From positions 1,725,969-1,789,968 of the forward strand of contig NC_053401.1 in NCBI RefSeq assembly GCF_016859285.1: 64,000 nucleotides of DNA, written 5' to 3'. This document shows positions 29,810 to 40,269 of the stretch, one piece after another; position 1 is the stretch's first letter, and each line of letters begins with the position of its first letter. The stretch is from Xiphias gladius (lineage: Eukaryota > Chordata > Actinopteri > Istiophoriformes > Xiphiidae). A model generated the notes under the pieces. It ran no database searches. It was not told where the DNA came from and saw only the letters and a program-made list of their open reading frames with translations. Both the position numbers and the translations under genes were made by a program.

Positions 29810-30243
29810 CAGTGGTGGGCAAATAGTGGCCTGTGGGTCAAATCTGGTCCTCCAAATAAAATATTTGGGCCCCCAATGAAAATTCAATTTTTCCTTTCAT
29901 AGTTTGCACCAAAACTTTTTGCACAATTTTCCATAAATCTGCTGCAGGTAAAGAATGTAAACAAGGGACCTGTGTAGCTCCCGGTAAAGATATAATCAGT
30001 TATTTGACCCTAATAGGCAGCAGTCAAATACACGTGAAGCGTGAAGATAAAAAATGTTTCCAAGGCAACGGTAACAACAGTGTTTTCATTCAGCTATAAC
30101 TGAAACGGGCCACTGTTTAATGAGCGTGGATGACCTGTCATTTGCACTTTAAGTCTCGTGGTGCAGCTGTAAGAAACATTTGTGTGTATGAGTTAGAGCT
30201 GAAATGAATCGTCGATTAACTGATTAGTCGACTGACAGGATAT
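29810..30243. repeat. Dispersed repeat E1, left part
   Basis: Starts CAGTGGTGGGCAAATAGTGG and is closely similar to 60838-61240: shared runs include GAATGTAAACAAGGGACCTG, TAGCTCCCGGTAAAGATATA, AATGAGCGTGGATGACCTGT and GTAAGAAACATTTGTGTGTA. It ends with a TCGATTAACTGATTAGTCGA segment. The CAG-GGTGGGCAA start is hAT-like. It is non-coding. Confidence 0.8.
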
Positions 30244-30299
30244 TACACAAAACACACACACACAGAATTAAAAAAAAGCCAGACGCTCGTCCAGAGGTT

Positions 30300-30594
30300 T
30301 TCTCAGCCTGGTCAATTTCCTGGTACGTCCTCCAGGCCGGCAGGTGGCGGTAAAGCGTCGCTTCGTTTATTGCAAAGCGCCTCACGACATCAAGAGGGAG
30401 AAGAGGGGCGGGAGGAGGCCGTGCCGTGTTTCAGCGCTGCTCTGCGGTCAGTTTTCCTCCCCTGTCGCCGGCTCCCCCTCAGTGTTGGTGGCTGCTCCCA
30501 GACCACCGCTGCCGCTCCGCCCCGGACGAAGGCTTTCGCGGTAAAATCGAGCCCGGACGCCGAGTCGGTGAGACGGCAGGAACCCCGGACCCAG
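30300..30594 (+). promoter_or_regulatory. CpG-rich promoter and probable noncoding first exon of the CYTH gene
   Basis: About 300 bp rich in CG dinucleotides (CGCCCCGGACGAAGGC, GCCCGGACGCCGAGTCGG) in otherwise AT-rich sequence, ending in a strong donor CCCAG|GTGAGG after 30594. The next plus-strand acceptor is at 31961-31962, followed 8 nt later by the CYTH start codon. I infer a CpG-island promoter and untranslated exon 1. It could also influence the divergent best3, whose ATG is about 1.3 kb away. The transcription start is unknown. Confidence 0.6.
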
Positions 30595-30744
30595 GTGAGG
30601 CGGTTTCAGTTTAGTCTTTACCTGTTCGGTTCACATTCGTGTGTGTGTCGCTGTCGGTGCTGTTAGCTAACGGTCTATTAGCCGGGGCTAATACACTGGT
30701 CACACGGTGGGTGGGTGACGCAGAGTTTTTGTGTTCCCCGCTTA

Positions 30745-31257
30745 CAAACAATGGAGGATGCGTGTGAAGCATTGGGGCAGAAAACACGTTTCCACGACGT
30801 TATTACCGCGTATACACGAACATTTTGAGCATTTAGACATAAAGCAGCTGCTGGAAACCCGTGAAATTACCGTTACGACGCACATCCTCGCATTGCAAGG
30901 AATTTTATTTAAACCACACACACACCTCCTGTCCTCCTCTCACAGACACCTGTCAGCTCCGGTTAAACTTTAAAAACACTAACGTTGTCCTGCCGTTTGC
31001 TGCGGTCAAAGTTTAGATATTCAGAGCGTCAGCATGTGTGAAAATCCCGCTGTTTCCTCTGAACAGACCAGACACTGGACGTCTGCCGGTGTAAACAGGC
31101 AGAGATCCACTCCCGATAAACTGTCAATACAGGGTTTAAATCAGCGTTATTGATCAGGACACACAGTATCTCGAAAACAGACTCTGTGCGCCTGTTTGAT
31201 TTGTTTCTTTGAAAAATTATGGGCATAACAACCATCACTCTGCTCCTCTATCAGCTG
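30745..31257. repeat. Dispersed repeat E2, copy 1
   Basis: Similar over its length to 47190-47785. Shared words are ACAAACAATGGAGGATG, ATAAAGCAGCTG, GTGAAATTAC, CCAGACACTGGACGTCTGCC, AATTATGGGCATAACAACCA and TATCAGCTG. It lies in the presumed first intron of the CYTH gene. There is no coding capacity and I do not recognise the family. Confidence 0.75.
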
Positions 31258-31796
31258 TAAGAAACATTTGTGTGTATGCGTTAGAGCTGAAACTAATAGT
31301 CGATTAACTGATTAGTCGATCGACAGGAAATTGATCTGGATTAACTGCGTTTTGATAATCGAATATTTGTTTTAGTTGCGGCAAACAGCTCCTCAGATGT
31401 GAGGATTTTTCTCTTTTTTCTAACAAAGTCAAATGAATCTCTTTGGGTTTTCTGACATTTTATAGACAAAACTATTAATTTATTAATAGAGAAAATAATC
31501 TGCAGCTTAATAAATGATGAAAACAACTGTTATTTGCGGCCCTGTGAGTCATTTGTTTGTCAGAAAGGTTTCACAGTAACATTAGCCGCTGTTAGCGCTA
31601 GATGATGGGGAAAAATAACACCTGCCCTCAGCTACAACCCTAAAACAACAAGTTGTATAAATGTGTTTTATCCTTGAAAGCAAAAAGAAAACGGGGCTGC
31701 ATCTGCCCTGTGCCTGTATAACTTTGTCGCCCCCCCTCCCTTATTGACCAGCTCTTAAAGAGCTGGCCCTCACTTAAACCAAACTGCTGACCCCTG
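31253..31796. repeat. Dispersed repeat E1, right part
   Basis: It matches 61160-61590: GTAAGAAACATTTGTGTGTA, TCTGACATTTTATAGACA, CAGAAAGGTTTCACAGTA, TTAGCGCTAGAT and AACAACAAGTTGTATAAATG. About 80 bp at its start repeats the end of 29810-30243. It finishes near CTGCTGACCCCTG, whose complement CAGGGGTCAGCAG resembles a hAT end. Confidence 0.75.
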
Positions 31797-31970
31797 GTGT
31801 AATAACTCGAACTTAGGTTGATGGAAATTGATTTAACTCCCCCAGTTTCCTTTTTATTCTTCATCACTTTTCCTAATTTCTCCGTCCTTCTATTTTTGTC
31901 TCGTTATTCTACCAACAAAACTGAACGGGAATCCCTCTCTCCCTCTGCTCTGCACGTGCTCAGTAGAACC

Positions 31971-32135
31971 ATGCCATCCAACGTGGAGATCAAGGCGAAA
32001 GTGAGCGACCCGACACAGTTCGCAGAGAAGGCGGCCCAGCTCAGCCAATCGGAGGGCACCATCATCAGGCAGCACGACACCTTCTTCAACTGCAGCCAAG
32101 GACGACTGAAGCTGCGGGACTTCATGGTACATAGA

Positions 32136-32189
<54 letters not shown>

Positions 32190-32788
32190 TGTGTGAGAGA
32201 GATTGTACTGCATTGTGTAACACAGGGCCACCACCAAAAGCACCTCTGGTTCCACTGTGAGCCCCACCTGGTGGCCGCAGGGAGAATAACACTCACTAAC
32301 AGGTGGTGAGAAAAAAGGGTTTTTGTTTTTTGTATTTTTGGGGGGTTTTTGTAATAATTTGTATTTATTACTTGGAGTATTCGTACTGTCAGTGTTGTTA
32401 TCACGGCCCAGATCTGAATTCTTGTAACATTTGGTATCTTCTATTACGGAGTCTGATCAGATGCTTTTATTGACATAAATGTTGATTTTAATATGTACCT
32501 GACACACTGAAATGGGAGCTGAAGCTTACATAAGATAATATAAAAAGAAATACCAAATAAAAATAATAATAGATTCAAAAAAAACCACACACACAAAGTA
32601 ATGTGACCCAAAGTAGCCTGGGTGTAAAACTGACTAGCGTCGGTTTGTTTTGTTTTTTTGTTTGTTTGTTTGTTAGAACGGCTCCGGTCAGCTGATCTTC
32701 TACGAGCGTCCGGACATTGATGGGCCCAAACTGTCGCGTTACTCCATCAGTCCGACCAACGACCCACCGAGTCTCCAGGTAAAAAGCC

Positions 32789-32851
<63 letters not shown>

Positions 32852-34672
32852 ACACGCGCAATAATATGTGAGTTACTAAGTGTGTGTGTGTGTGTGTGTA
32901 TGTAGACGGTGCTGTCAGACGCTCTTGGGGTCAAAGGTGAGGTGCGGAAGGAGCGGCGGCTGTTTCTTATTGGTCAGACCAGAGTTCACCTGGACACAGT
33001 GGAGGGACTGGGACATTACATGGAGCTGGAGGTCAGCACGCACACACACGCGCACACACAAATTGACCTGAACGTCCACACTCTTAACCATAAAACTGAA
33101 ACACTCACATACAGTTCATTGTCTTTTAACTAAAGCTAAAACAACTGAACTTCTCTGGTTAATAAATACGAGGGTTCGCTGCTTTTCGCCAACGAAGGTC
33201 CCCGACTGGACGAGAAACCGACTAAATGAGCAGCATCTAAAACCTTCTTAAACCATCTTATGGTACAAGGATGCTCCAGAGCTGGTGTTGATGTCACTGA
33301 GTAATGCCTGACATCACCCCGCCAGCTGGACGTAGCTCATTATTTAAGAAGAGCGTTGTAGCACGGCGCGTTGACCCCGTACAACAACGCTGTTGTCGCT
33401 GCATTTGGAAATATTCTCTTGAAACTGTGTGAGAATTCCCAGTGAGGCCGAGTGCACAGAGAGGAGCAGGTTACAGAGCTGGGAGTCCTTTCCTCAGTGA
33501 GAAAACCAAATCGTCCTGAAAGACAAAACAGGTGCGGAGAAAACGCGTGACGCTGAATCCAGACTGCTGCGAATGTGAACGGACTAAACCGGCTTAATAA
33601 CCCGTGTGTTCCTGTTGTTTTAGGTGGTGATGCGACCGGAGCAGACCGTTGAAGAAGGGCAGCAGGTGGGTGTTCAGTCTTGCAGGCAGGGTGGAGACGT
33701 ACGAAGGGTTCAGACCAAAAACAGAGCCGTATTTTTAAAAGCACGAGGGTCTTTGATAGTAGGGATGTGCCACCGACACAGTGAATCACGAGCTACAAAT
33801 ACTAGAGGTAGTATTTCTACTACTGCTGCTCTCAGTGTTTCACACTCTATTCTGTCCACACTCTTGGGGGGAGCGACCCAGGTCTTAGATTTTTTTTGGG
33901 GGGGGGGCAAGTGCACATAATTACCTGGATTATCTCTAGGAAAAAAGCAAAATGTGGCAGTAAACACTATAAAATGGGAGCAGAGTCATTAGACAGTTCA
34001 ATAACGTGACTGTAAGTTGCTGTAAAGTGACGTTATTTTGTCCAAAGTGAGCTAAAGTTCAGCTTTAGCTCACTTTTTTTTTTTCCTTGTGCCACACAAA
34101 CCCTGTCTTTTGGTTCTGTTTTGCCGAAGCCTCTCCTTTCGCGCCCCCACTCTGCCAGCACAGTGGTCTCTCTGACACGAGGGAGGGAGATTTTCATTTT
34201 TAATAGATTAGCAAAAGTTTTCTACGAACATGTTTTCACTTTGTCTTTATGGGTGATTGAGTGTAGACTGATGGCCAAGAAATGGCGGTTTTACCCATTT
34301 ACAGTTAAATCTACGCAACAAAAAGTGAGCAAAAAGGGAAGCGAATACTTTCTGGAGCAGCTGCATCATCTGACTGATTAATGAAGAATCAGAATCTGGT
34401 CTGTAATTTGTCTGTAAAATCAAATATGTGGGATTTGGTGAATAAATAATGCAGTTTTCTGTATATTTAACCTCCTGTTTTAAACGGTTTAGTTTAATCG
34501 GAAACCTGAGCTGGTCTGTCTTTGGTTGTTTTGTTTTTTTTTGATTTGTTTTTTTTAGGTGGCTGAGGATCTGATGCAGCAGCTGGGTGTGTCGCAGGAG
34601 AGTCTGGTGACGGGAGCGTACATGGATCTGTTACTGAAGGGACAAAAAGACATAAAACAAACGCACACCTGA
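31971..34672 (+). CDS. CYTH-domain protein (class IV adenylate cyclase / thiamine triphosphatase-like)
   Basis: Exons 31971-32126, 32677-32778, 32906-33031, 33624-33665 and 34559-34672 join in phase 0 at every border to 179 residues. The start ATG lies 8 nt after an acceptor (GTGCTCAG|TAGAACCATG). The protein reads as one CYTH domain, a beta-tunnel metal-dependent triphosphate-binding fold: N-terminal VEIKAKV in place of the canonical ExExK signature, then GRLKLRDF (RLKLR), [34 protein letters not shown] and the end strand [10 protein letters not shown], all charged tunnel-type residues. The sequence order and spacing (R-x-HLD-x-V-x-GLG) resemble CyaB-type proteins more than vertebrate ThTPase; no symbol is given. 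The substrate is unknown; tunnel residues suggest an active enzyme acting on a triphosphate in the cytosol (no signal peptide). A CpG-rich upstream exon suggests broad expression. Intron 1 coding side and intron 2 carry TG repeats near splice sites. Confidence 0.88.
32142..32189. repeat. (TG)n beside a CYTH-gene donor
   Basis: Starts about 16 bp after the donor at 32127, with one GA interruption. UG-rich RNA is bound by CELF and TDP-43 proteins, so a splicing influence is possible. Confidence 0.95.
32792..32900. repeat. (TG)n tracts filling the small CYTH-gene intron
   Basis: TG repeats at 32792-32847 and about 32880-32898 make up most of the 127-bp intron 32779-32905, which has no ordinary polypyrimidine tract before TGTATGTAG. 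Confidence 0.95.
34044..34076. repeat. 14-bp perfect hairpin in the last CYTH-gene intron
   Basis: AAAGTGAGCTAAAG (34044-34057) pairs exactly with CTTTAGCTCACTTT (34063-34076) across a 5-nt loop, followed by a T run. Confidence 0.85.
34225..34372. mobile_element. Terminal fragment of a Tc1-like element
   Basis: Words such as GGTTTTACCCATTTACAGTT, CAACAAAAAGTGAGC and AAGCGAATACTTTCTGGAGC resemble the end of a Tc1/mariner-type fish transposon (AACAAAATGTGGAAAAAG, GAATACTTTC). Only one end is seen. The boundaries are rough. Confidence 0.45.
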
Positions 34673-37600
34673 ACTAAAGACGCAAAGGCGCTTAATCGCA
34701 GAAATGAAGACACCGTGCAGCAACGACTAAACAGTATGTAGTCTAAGCCGATCAGAATACAGTTATCAGTCTAACACATACATACAGTAATTAGTAATTC
34801 CACTGTAATCAGATTACAGTAATCAGAGTGCTGATTATAATAGAATCTGTTCTGCTACAGTAGGGTTAGAGGATTTTGCTTTTATGAAATACTTAAACAT
34901 TTTCTAAATGTTTTCCATCGTCTTTGACTGAGATAAAGTCCTGATGTCACTTCTGGGACGTGTTGACATAAAGCAGCAGGAGGACATTTGGAAAAAGTGT
35001 TTTGTTTTAGTTTTTTCTAAATAAATTAGCTCAGTGTTCAAACAAAGAACTGTTTGTGCGTGTTGAATGGATTCAACTCGAACAGTTGAGACCAACGCAG
35101 AAATGACTGGTTTGGAAAAGGTTCCTCTAAAACCGCCTGGTAACGCTTATTTGTAAAGCTCAACTGCGGCAGTTCTACTTGAATGGAAACCACAGATTTC
35201 ACTTTCTTGGCGAAGTGGGATCTTTAAAGCAGCATGAATCAGCTTCTGGCCACAAGGGGGAAGAAGCTGTGACAAACACAGGGCCCCGGCAAGGATTTAC
35301 AAAATAACAACAGTGAAAGTTAAAGAATAAATAAACTAATACAAAAATATACGGAAATAATAACCATAAATAGATTAATGAATAAAGTTCCTCTGTTTTT
35401 TTTTATGTAAAACTTGTGAAAATGGGAAAATTTGGAAACAGTGGAATCAGCCAATACAATACTCCCAATGTGTCACCTTTAATTAAATTTTTCCCCATAG
35501 TTTGCTAAATCCCCCAACGTTCCACAGCAGAACACAGAGAACAGGACCTCAAGTGGGTTCCTCAGCGCAGTGAGTTCTTCAGCGCAGATTGTGTTACTGC
35601 ACTGAGCACAAGATTCACAAGGAGAATCCAGATTGTTATCGACTTTGGACTTGGATCCAAAGAGACTAGAATGTCCTTTTTAAATTTCCAAAAAGGAGGA
35701 GGACAAGTCTGAACAAATGAGCCACTCTTTCATCGGAAGACAAGATCCGCCAGTGTTTTAGAATTATAGTTCGGATTTTACTTAACAAGGGTGAAAAACT
35801 CGTGAAAAGTTGCTCTCTGACGTCCTGGCTGGTCTCAGTAAGGATTTTCTGGACCACATTGAACCGATAGTTCCTGTCACATTAATGTAATGTCTTAAAA
35901 AAAAAAAAAATCTGATAAATTCAGAAAGTTTTTCTAAGGGTTTTGTCACCTTTGGTCATCTATGAAAAGCAGCCCCACGATCAGCTCCAGATTTCAGAGA
36001 AAACACTCAATAAAAACCAGAATACAGCTACAGTATGTAGAAATAATAAGATTAAAATAGAAGAAAGATAAAAATGAGATTCTACAATCAGGGGAGCAGC
36101 TTTGTGAGGTTGTGCTTTGAGCTGAATCCTAACATGCTGCCATGAAATAAAAATTCAATTTGGCCATAATAACCTATGGAAACTGTTATTTACTGGCGAC
36201 CACTAAAGATAATCAGCAACGGACGAGCAGCTGAAAAGGCTCTGTTAGCCCTGGCTCAGAGCTTGTTCCTGGGGATTTGTGAAAGCCCTACACTGCTGTA
36301 CAAACTGTGGAGCTCCGGCACCTGAACACACCTCAGATACTCGTGTTAAACAGGTTTTTAATCCTGCGGGTTACCACGGTAACCAGACAGTCAGTGTCTC
36401 GGCCTGAAATTAAAATGTAAATCCCAAAATACAGATCTGCGGCTGGGTGGGAAACTTTTATCCGACGGCACTGAAAACTTCCCCCAAAGTGAAGAAAAGT
36501 TGGAATTAGAAACAGGTTTTTAGGTTTAATTTACTGCTGCGTCTGTCTGTTAAAATCAGATCAATTTTCTGTTTCATCCTATAAAAACAAACCTCCGACC
36601 TGCGGGTTGTAGATGGAAACTTGTTTATATGTATGAATAAATGAATTTTTTTTTTTTCCCCCATCAAACTTTTAGGAAACAAATATAAGCGTACAGGCTG
36701 CTTCAGGCCGACAGAGGGCGCTGTAACTCTGCAACAGGCAAAAGCTGACCACAGGCTGTTTGTATGTTTTCATCTCTGTAACACTTAACACCTGACCACG
36801 TGATTGACTGCTGCTCCACAGTCTGCAGGTCTTGATTTAACTTTCCCCAAAACAACAAAGTCAGGCCTTCAAAGATATTAAAAAGTTTTCAATTTCATCT
36901 TCTAGCCTGCTGCAACCAGCAACATTAGTTTATAAAATGTTTTAGTGTCTCATTTTCCAGCAAAAACTGGCTGGAAAATCTCAGTCTTGCTCCAGACCTC
37001 TGACCTCTGTGTGTTGATTAAATAATTAATTACTTATTTTTAAATTGGTTATTCCATTCATCCGTTTTCTCCTCTAAAACCAGGACCAGGTCATGTTTAA
37101 TGATGAATTAATGCTATTATTGGGAATTATCGTTATGTGCAGCTGGTGAGCAGGGACAAATTACGTCAGTGAATTCATGTGCATGGTAAATAATCAAAGT
37201 CCTCATCGTCCCTGTTGGTTTTCACGGATAACGTTCATAATCCGGATAGTACGATGTTGAAACGGGTAATAAATTGCATTTTATGTGATATTAAATTGTC
37301 TTTAGAAGTCTCACATTTACATAAATTTAACCCTGTTTTAAAACTCTCTTGAGTGTTTCTATGCACAATTAACAGGTCCAATTTAAAGAATTAATAAACT
37401 TCTCAAACTGGGCTTTGGTATCTTTGTGTGTACCATTTTTTTATTAATTTTTTTTTTTAATTGATCATTAGAAAATGAATGCTATCAGATGTGTGTGTGT
37501 GAACTGAACTGAAATGAGTGATTTTAAAAACAGCAATTTGTCGCTTCGTTTTTCACCGTTTTATTCAGGGAAATTCAGCTAAATTTGTGTTGTGATCTCT

Positions 37601-37800
37601 TGGAACCTTTTATGTGGGTTGTTAAATTTGATATAAAAAAAAAAAAAAAAATGGAACCATACCTGTTTGGTGAAACGGACGAGTGATGATCGACTGTGTC
37701 GATTTGTCCTTTTAGTCTTGTTTGTAAACCTCTGGTGCGGCACTGTTTTCATCCTTGTATCGGGATAACAGCCGCACCTTCAGTCATTCATCGGCATGTA
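34673..37800. other. Intergenic downstream of the CYTH gene
   Basis: No gene is seen. A canonical AATAAA at 35020-35025 would end the CYTH transcript with a 3' UTR of about 370 nt. Beyond that the sequence is AT-rich with poly(A)/(T) runs (about 35899-35912, 36649-36658, 37637-37651) and no open frame with coding character. Confidence 0.5.
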
Positions 37801-38883
37801 CACTCACCAAGCACTTTATTAGGAACACCTGTACACCTGCTTGTTCATGCTGTTTTCCAGTCAGCCAATCACGTGGCAGCAGTTCAGTGCATTAATATCC
37901 TGCAGATGCAGGTCGGGAGCTTCAGTTACACATCAAATATCAGAATGGAGAAAAAAAATGTGATCTCAGTTTCTAGAGTTTTTACTCAGAATGGAGCCAA
38001 AAACAAAAATTGTCCAGTGAGCAGCAGTTCTGCGGGTGGAAACGCCTCGTTGATGAGAGAGGTCAGAGGTCAGACTGGTTGGAGCTGCCAGAAAAAGGCT
38101 ACGGTGACTCAGGTAACCTCTCTTTACACCTGTGGTGAGCAGAGAAGCATCTCAGGGTGAACAACACGTCCAACCTTGAGGTGGATGAGCTACAACAGCA
38201 GGAGACCACGTCAGGTTCCAGTCCTGTCAGCCAAGAACAGAAACCTGAGCCTGCAGTGGACACAGGCTGCACCAACACTAGACAGGTGAAGACTGGAAAA
38301 ACGTGGCCTGGTCTGATGAATCTGGATTTCTGCTGAGGCAGCAGATGGTTGGGTCAGAATCTGGCGTCAGAAGCATGAATCCATGGACCCGACCTGCCTC
38401 ACGTCAACAGTCCAGGCTGCTGGTGGTGGTTTAATGGTGCAGGGAGGTTTTCTTGGCTCCACTTTGGGCTCCTTAGTACCAGTCAGTCATGGTTTGAAGG
38501 CCTCAGCCTGTCTGAGTGTCGCTACCGACCATGTGCTTCACTTCATGGCCACAGTTCACCATCTTGTAACGGCTACTTCCTGCAGGATAATGCTCCATGT
38601 CACCAAGCAAAAGTCATCTCAAACTGGTTTCCTGAACATGAAAGTCAACAGACCCCGTCTCCAGTAGAACACCTTTGGGATGTGGTAGAACAGGAGACCG
38701 GCGGTGTGAATGTGCAGCGGACAAATCTGATGAAATCACGTCGACATGGACCAGAATCTCAAAGGAACCTTTCCAACATCTTGTGGAAACCAGGCCACGA
38801 AGACCTGAGGCTGTTTTAAGAGCAAATGGGAGGAACCACCCAGCATTAGTGTGGTGTTCCTGATAAAGTGCTCGCTGAGTGTG
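37801..38883 (+). pseudogene. Fossil Tc1/mariner-like transposon with broken transposase
   Basis: The 1083-bp element is flanked by TA (37799-37800 and 38884-38885). Its ends are CACTCACCAAGCACTTTATTAGG and, reversed, CACACTCAGCGAGCACTTTATCAGG read in part as matching inverted repeats. Inside, transposase-like segments appear in several frames: DWKNVAWSDES-FLL near 38289-38333, a TVQA-GGGLMVQGGF-G segment near 38410-38460, and the word CACCTTTGGGATGTGGTAGA. The frame is broken repeatedly by stops and indels, so it cannot encode an active enzyme. This CTTTATTAGG-ended family is widespread in teleosts. Confidence 0.85.
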
Positions 38884-39674
38884 TACTGGCGTGTGACATA
38901 AGCCCGTCTCAGACATGCATACCCTTAATGGTAACTCTCTGACAACTGCTTGGAGCTGCATATCATGTTAGTGTGTCCTGCACTCTTTTGGCCTGAGAGG
39001 TGCTCACCGCCCAACAGTCTACCACTCAGAATGCATTCTGAGGTCCAGACCCGGGTTAACCGACACCACATAGCACTCGAACCTCCCAGCCCTAGTCCCA
39101 TCGCGTCTGAATTTAATCTGCGGGGAACGTCGGTGTGCACGTGTGTCGACAAGCCGTCGCTTTAGCAGATATATGAAGCGGCGCTGCGACTTCAGTGTCT
39201 GTGGAGAGGGCTCCGCACGGGAACGGGAGCATGAGTGGAGGAGCTGTTGTGAGGCTGATCACAGTGACTGATGTTGACAGTGCGATCAATGCAGTCGGCG
39301 TAAACACAGCCGCTGATCCTCAGCCTCCGACGTCTCCGGCTGAGTGACGGGGTGAGAAGGTTCACACGTGGAAAACACTGGGCGAGTCATGGGACGGCTG
39401 CCACGTGTGCTCTGATTGGTCGGGTCGGGTCTGGTTTAGATGTAAGAAATGTAAAAAAAAAAAAAAAAAGTCATTGAATCAAACATTTGTGAAATACAAT
39501 GAACATAACTGTTTTTTTTTTTTTGTTTGTTTTTTCCTTGTCATGCACCAATGCTCCTCATCATTGGCCGGTGATGATGATGATGATGATGCTTGGATGC
39601 TGAATCCCTCTATTTTTTGCTATTGCATCGTTGCCATGGTGACGGGGCCGCTCCTCCACACCCACGCTGCTTAC

Positions 39675-39720
<46 letters not shown>

Positions 39721-40041
39721 CCTCTCGCTCACAAGTGAGGGAGAAAGAGGGAGAGAGGTGTGTTTTCTAACCCACGCATTGGAGTGGGAGACAACGTGCG
39801 CACTCACGTGCACGCTCACGCACACACACACACACACACTCGTTTGCACAGTGTGTGTCATGCTAGCAGTGTGTGGGCTGAACCGACCAGCCTTCCACTC
39901 ATCCTGCCCCCCCCCTTCATCTCTCTCTCTCTTCGTCTTCGGATACACCTCTCTCTCTTCTTCTTCCTCTCCTTTTTTTCCCATCTTCCATCATCTCTCC
40001 CTCTGTTTCTCTCATCATCAGTCCTTTTATTTTCCTTTCAG
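38884..40041. other. Region upstream of the first shank 5' exon
   Basis: No coding sequence is seen. It includes a (GAT)n run near 39571-39591, (CT)n at 39679-39718, a CA tract near 39822-39838, then a CT-rich stretch leading to the acceptor at 40040-40041. A promoter for the shank transcript may lie here, because 39160-39360 is relatively CG-rich, but nothing fixes it. Confidence 0.4.
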
Positions 40042-40077
40042 TTTAACATCATGGAGAACGAGTCGGTGATCTTCTGG
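40042..40077 (+). other. shank3: Candidate 36-nt 5' exon of the shank gene with an upstream ATG
   Basis: A strong polypyrimidine tract and CTTTCAG precede it and GTGAGT follows. It holds ATG at 40051 and reads MENESVIFW. The phase does not fit the SHANK exon at 59971, where it would meet a stop. Joined to 49813-50308 it gives a 19-codon ORF ending DGQGSSQNTI. I infer a 5' untranslated exon with an upstream ORF. It could instead belong to an unrecognised transcript. Confidence 0.45.
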
Positions 40078-40269
40078 GTGAGTCTCTCTCTGCAGCTCTG
40101 TGTGTTTGTGTGTGTTTGTGTGTGTTTGTGTGTGATTGAGAGTGTGTCAAAGGGAATGCATGTGTGTTTGGATCATGTATTTTAATGATATGTACAGGAG
40201 TGTGTGTGTGTGTGTGTGTGTGTGTTTGTGTGTGTCGGTCACTTGCTGCTGGTCTGTAACTTTAAAAGT

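Noticed and set aside
40051..40077. MENESVIFW as the SHANK start
   Set aside because: The phase does not match the exon at 59971 (an immediate in-frame TGA), so it was treated as a possible upstream ORF.
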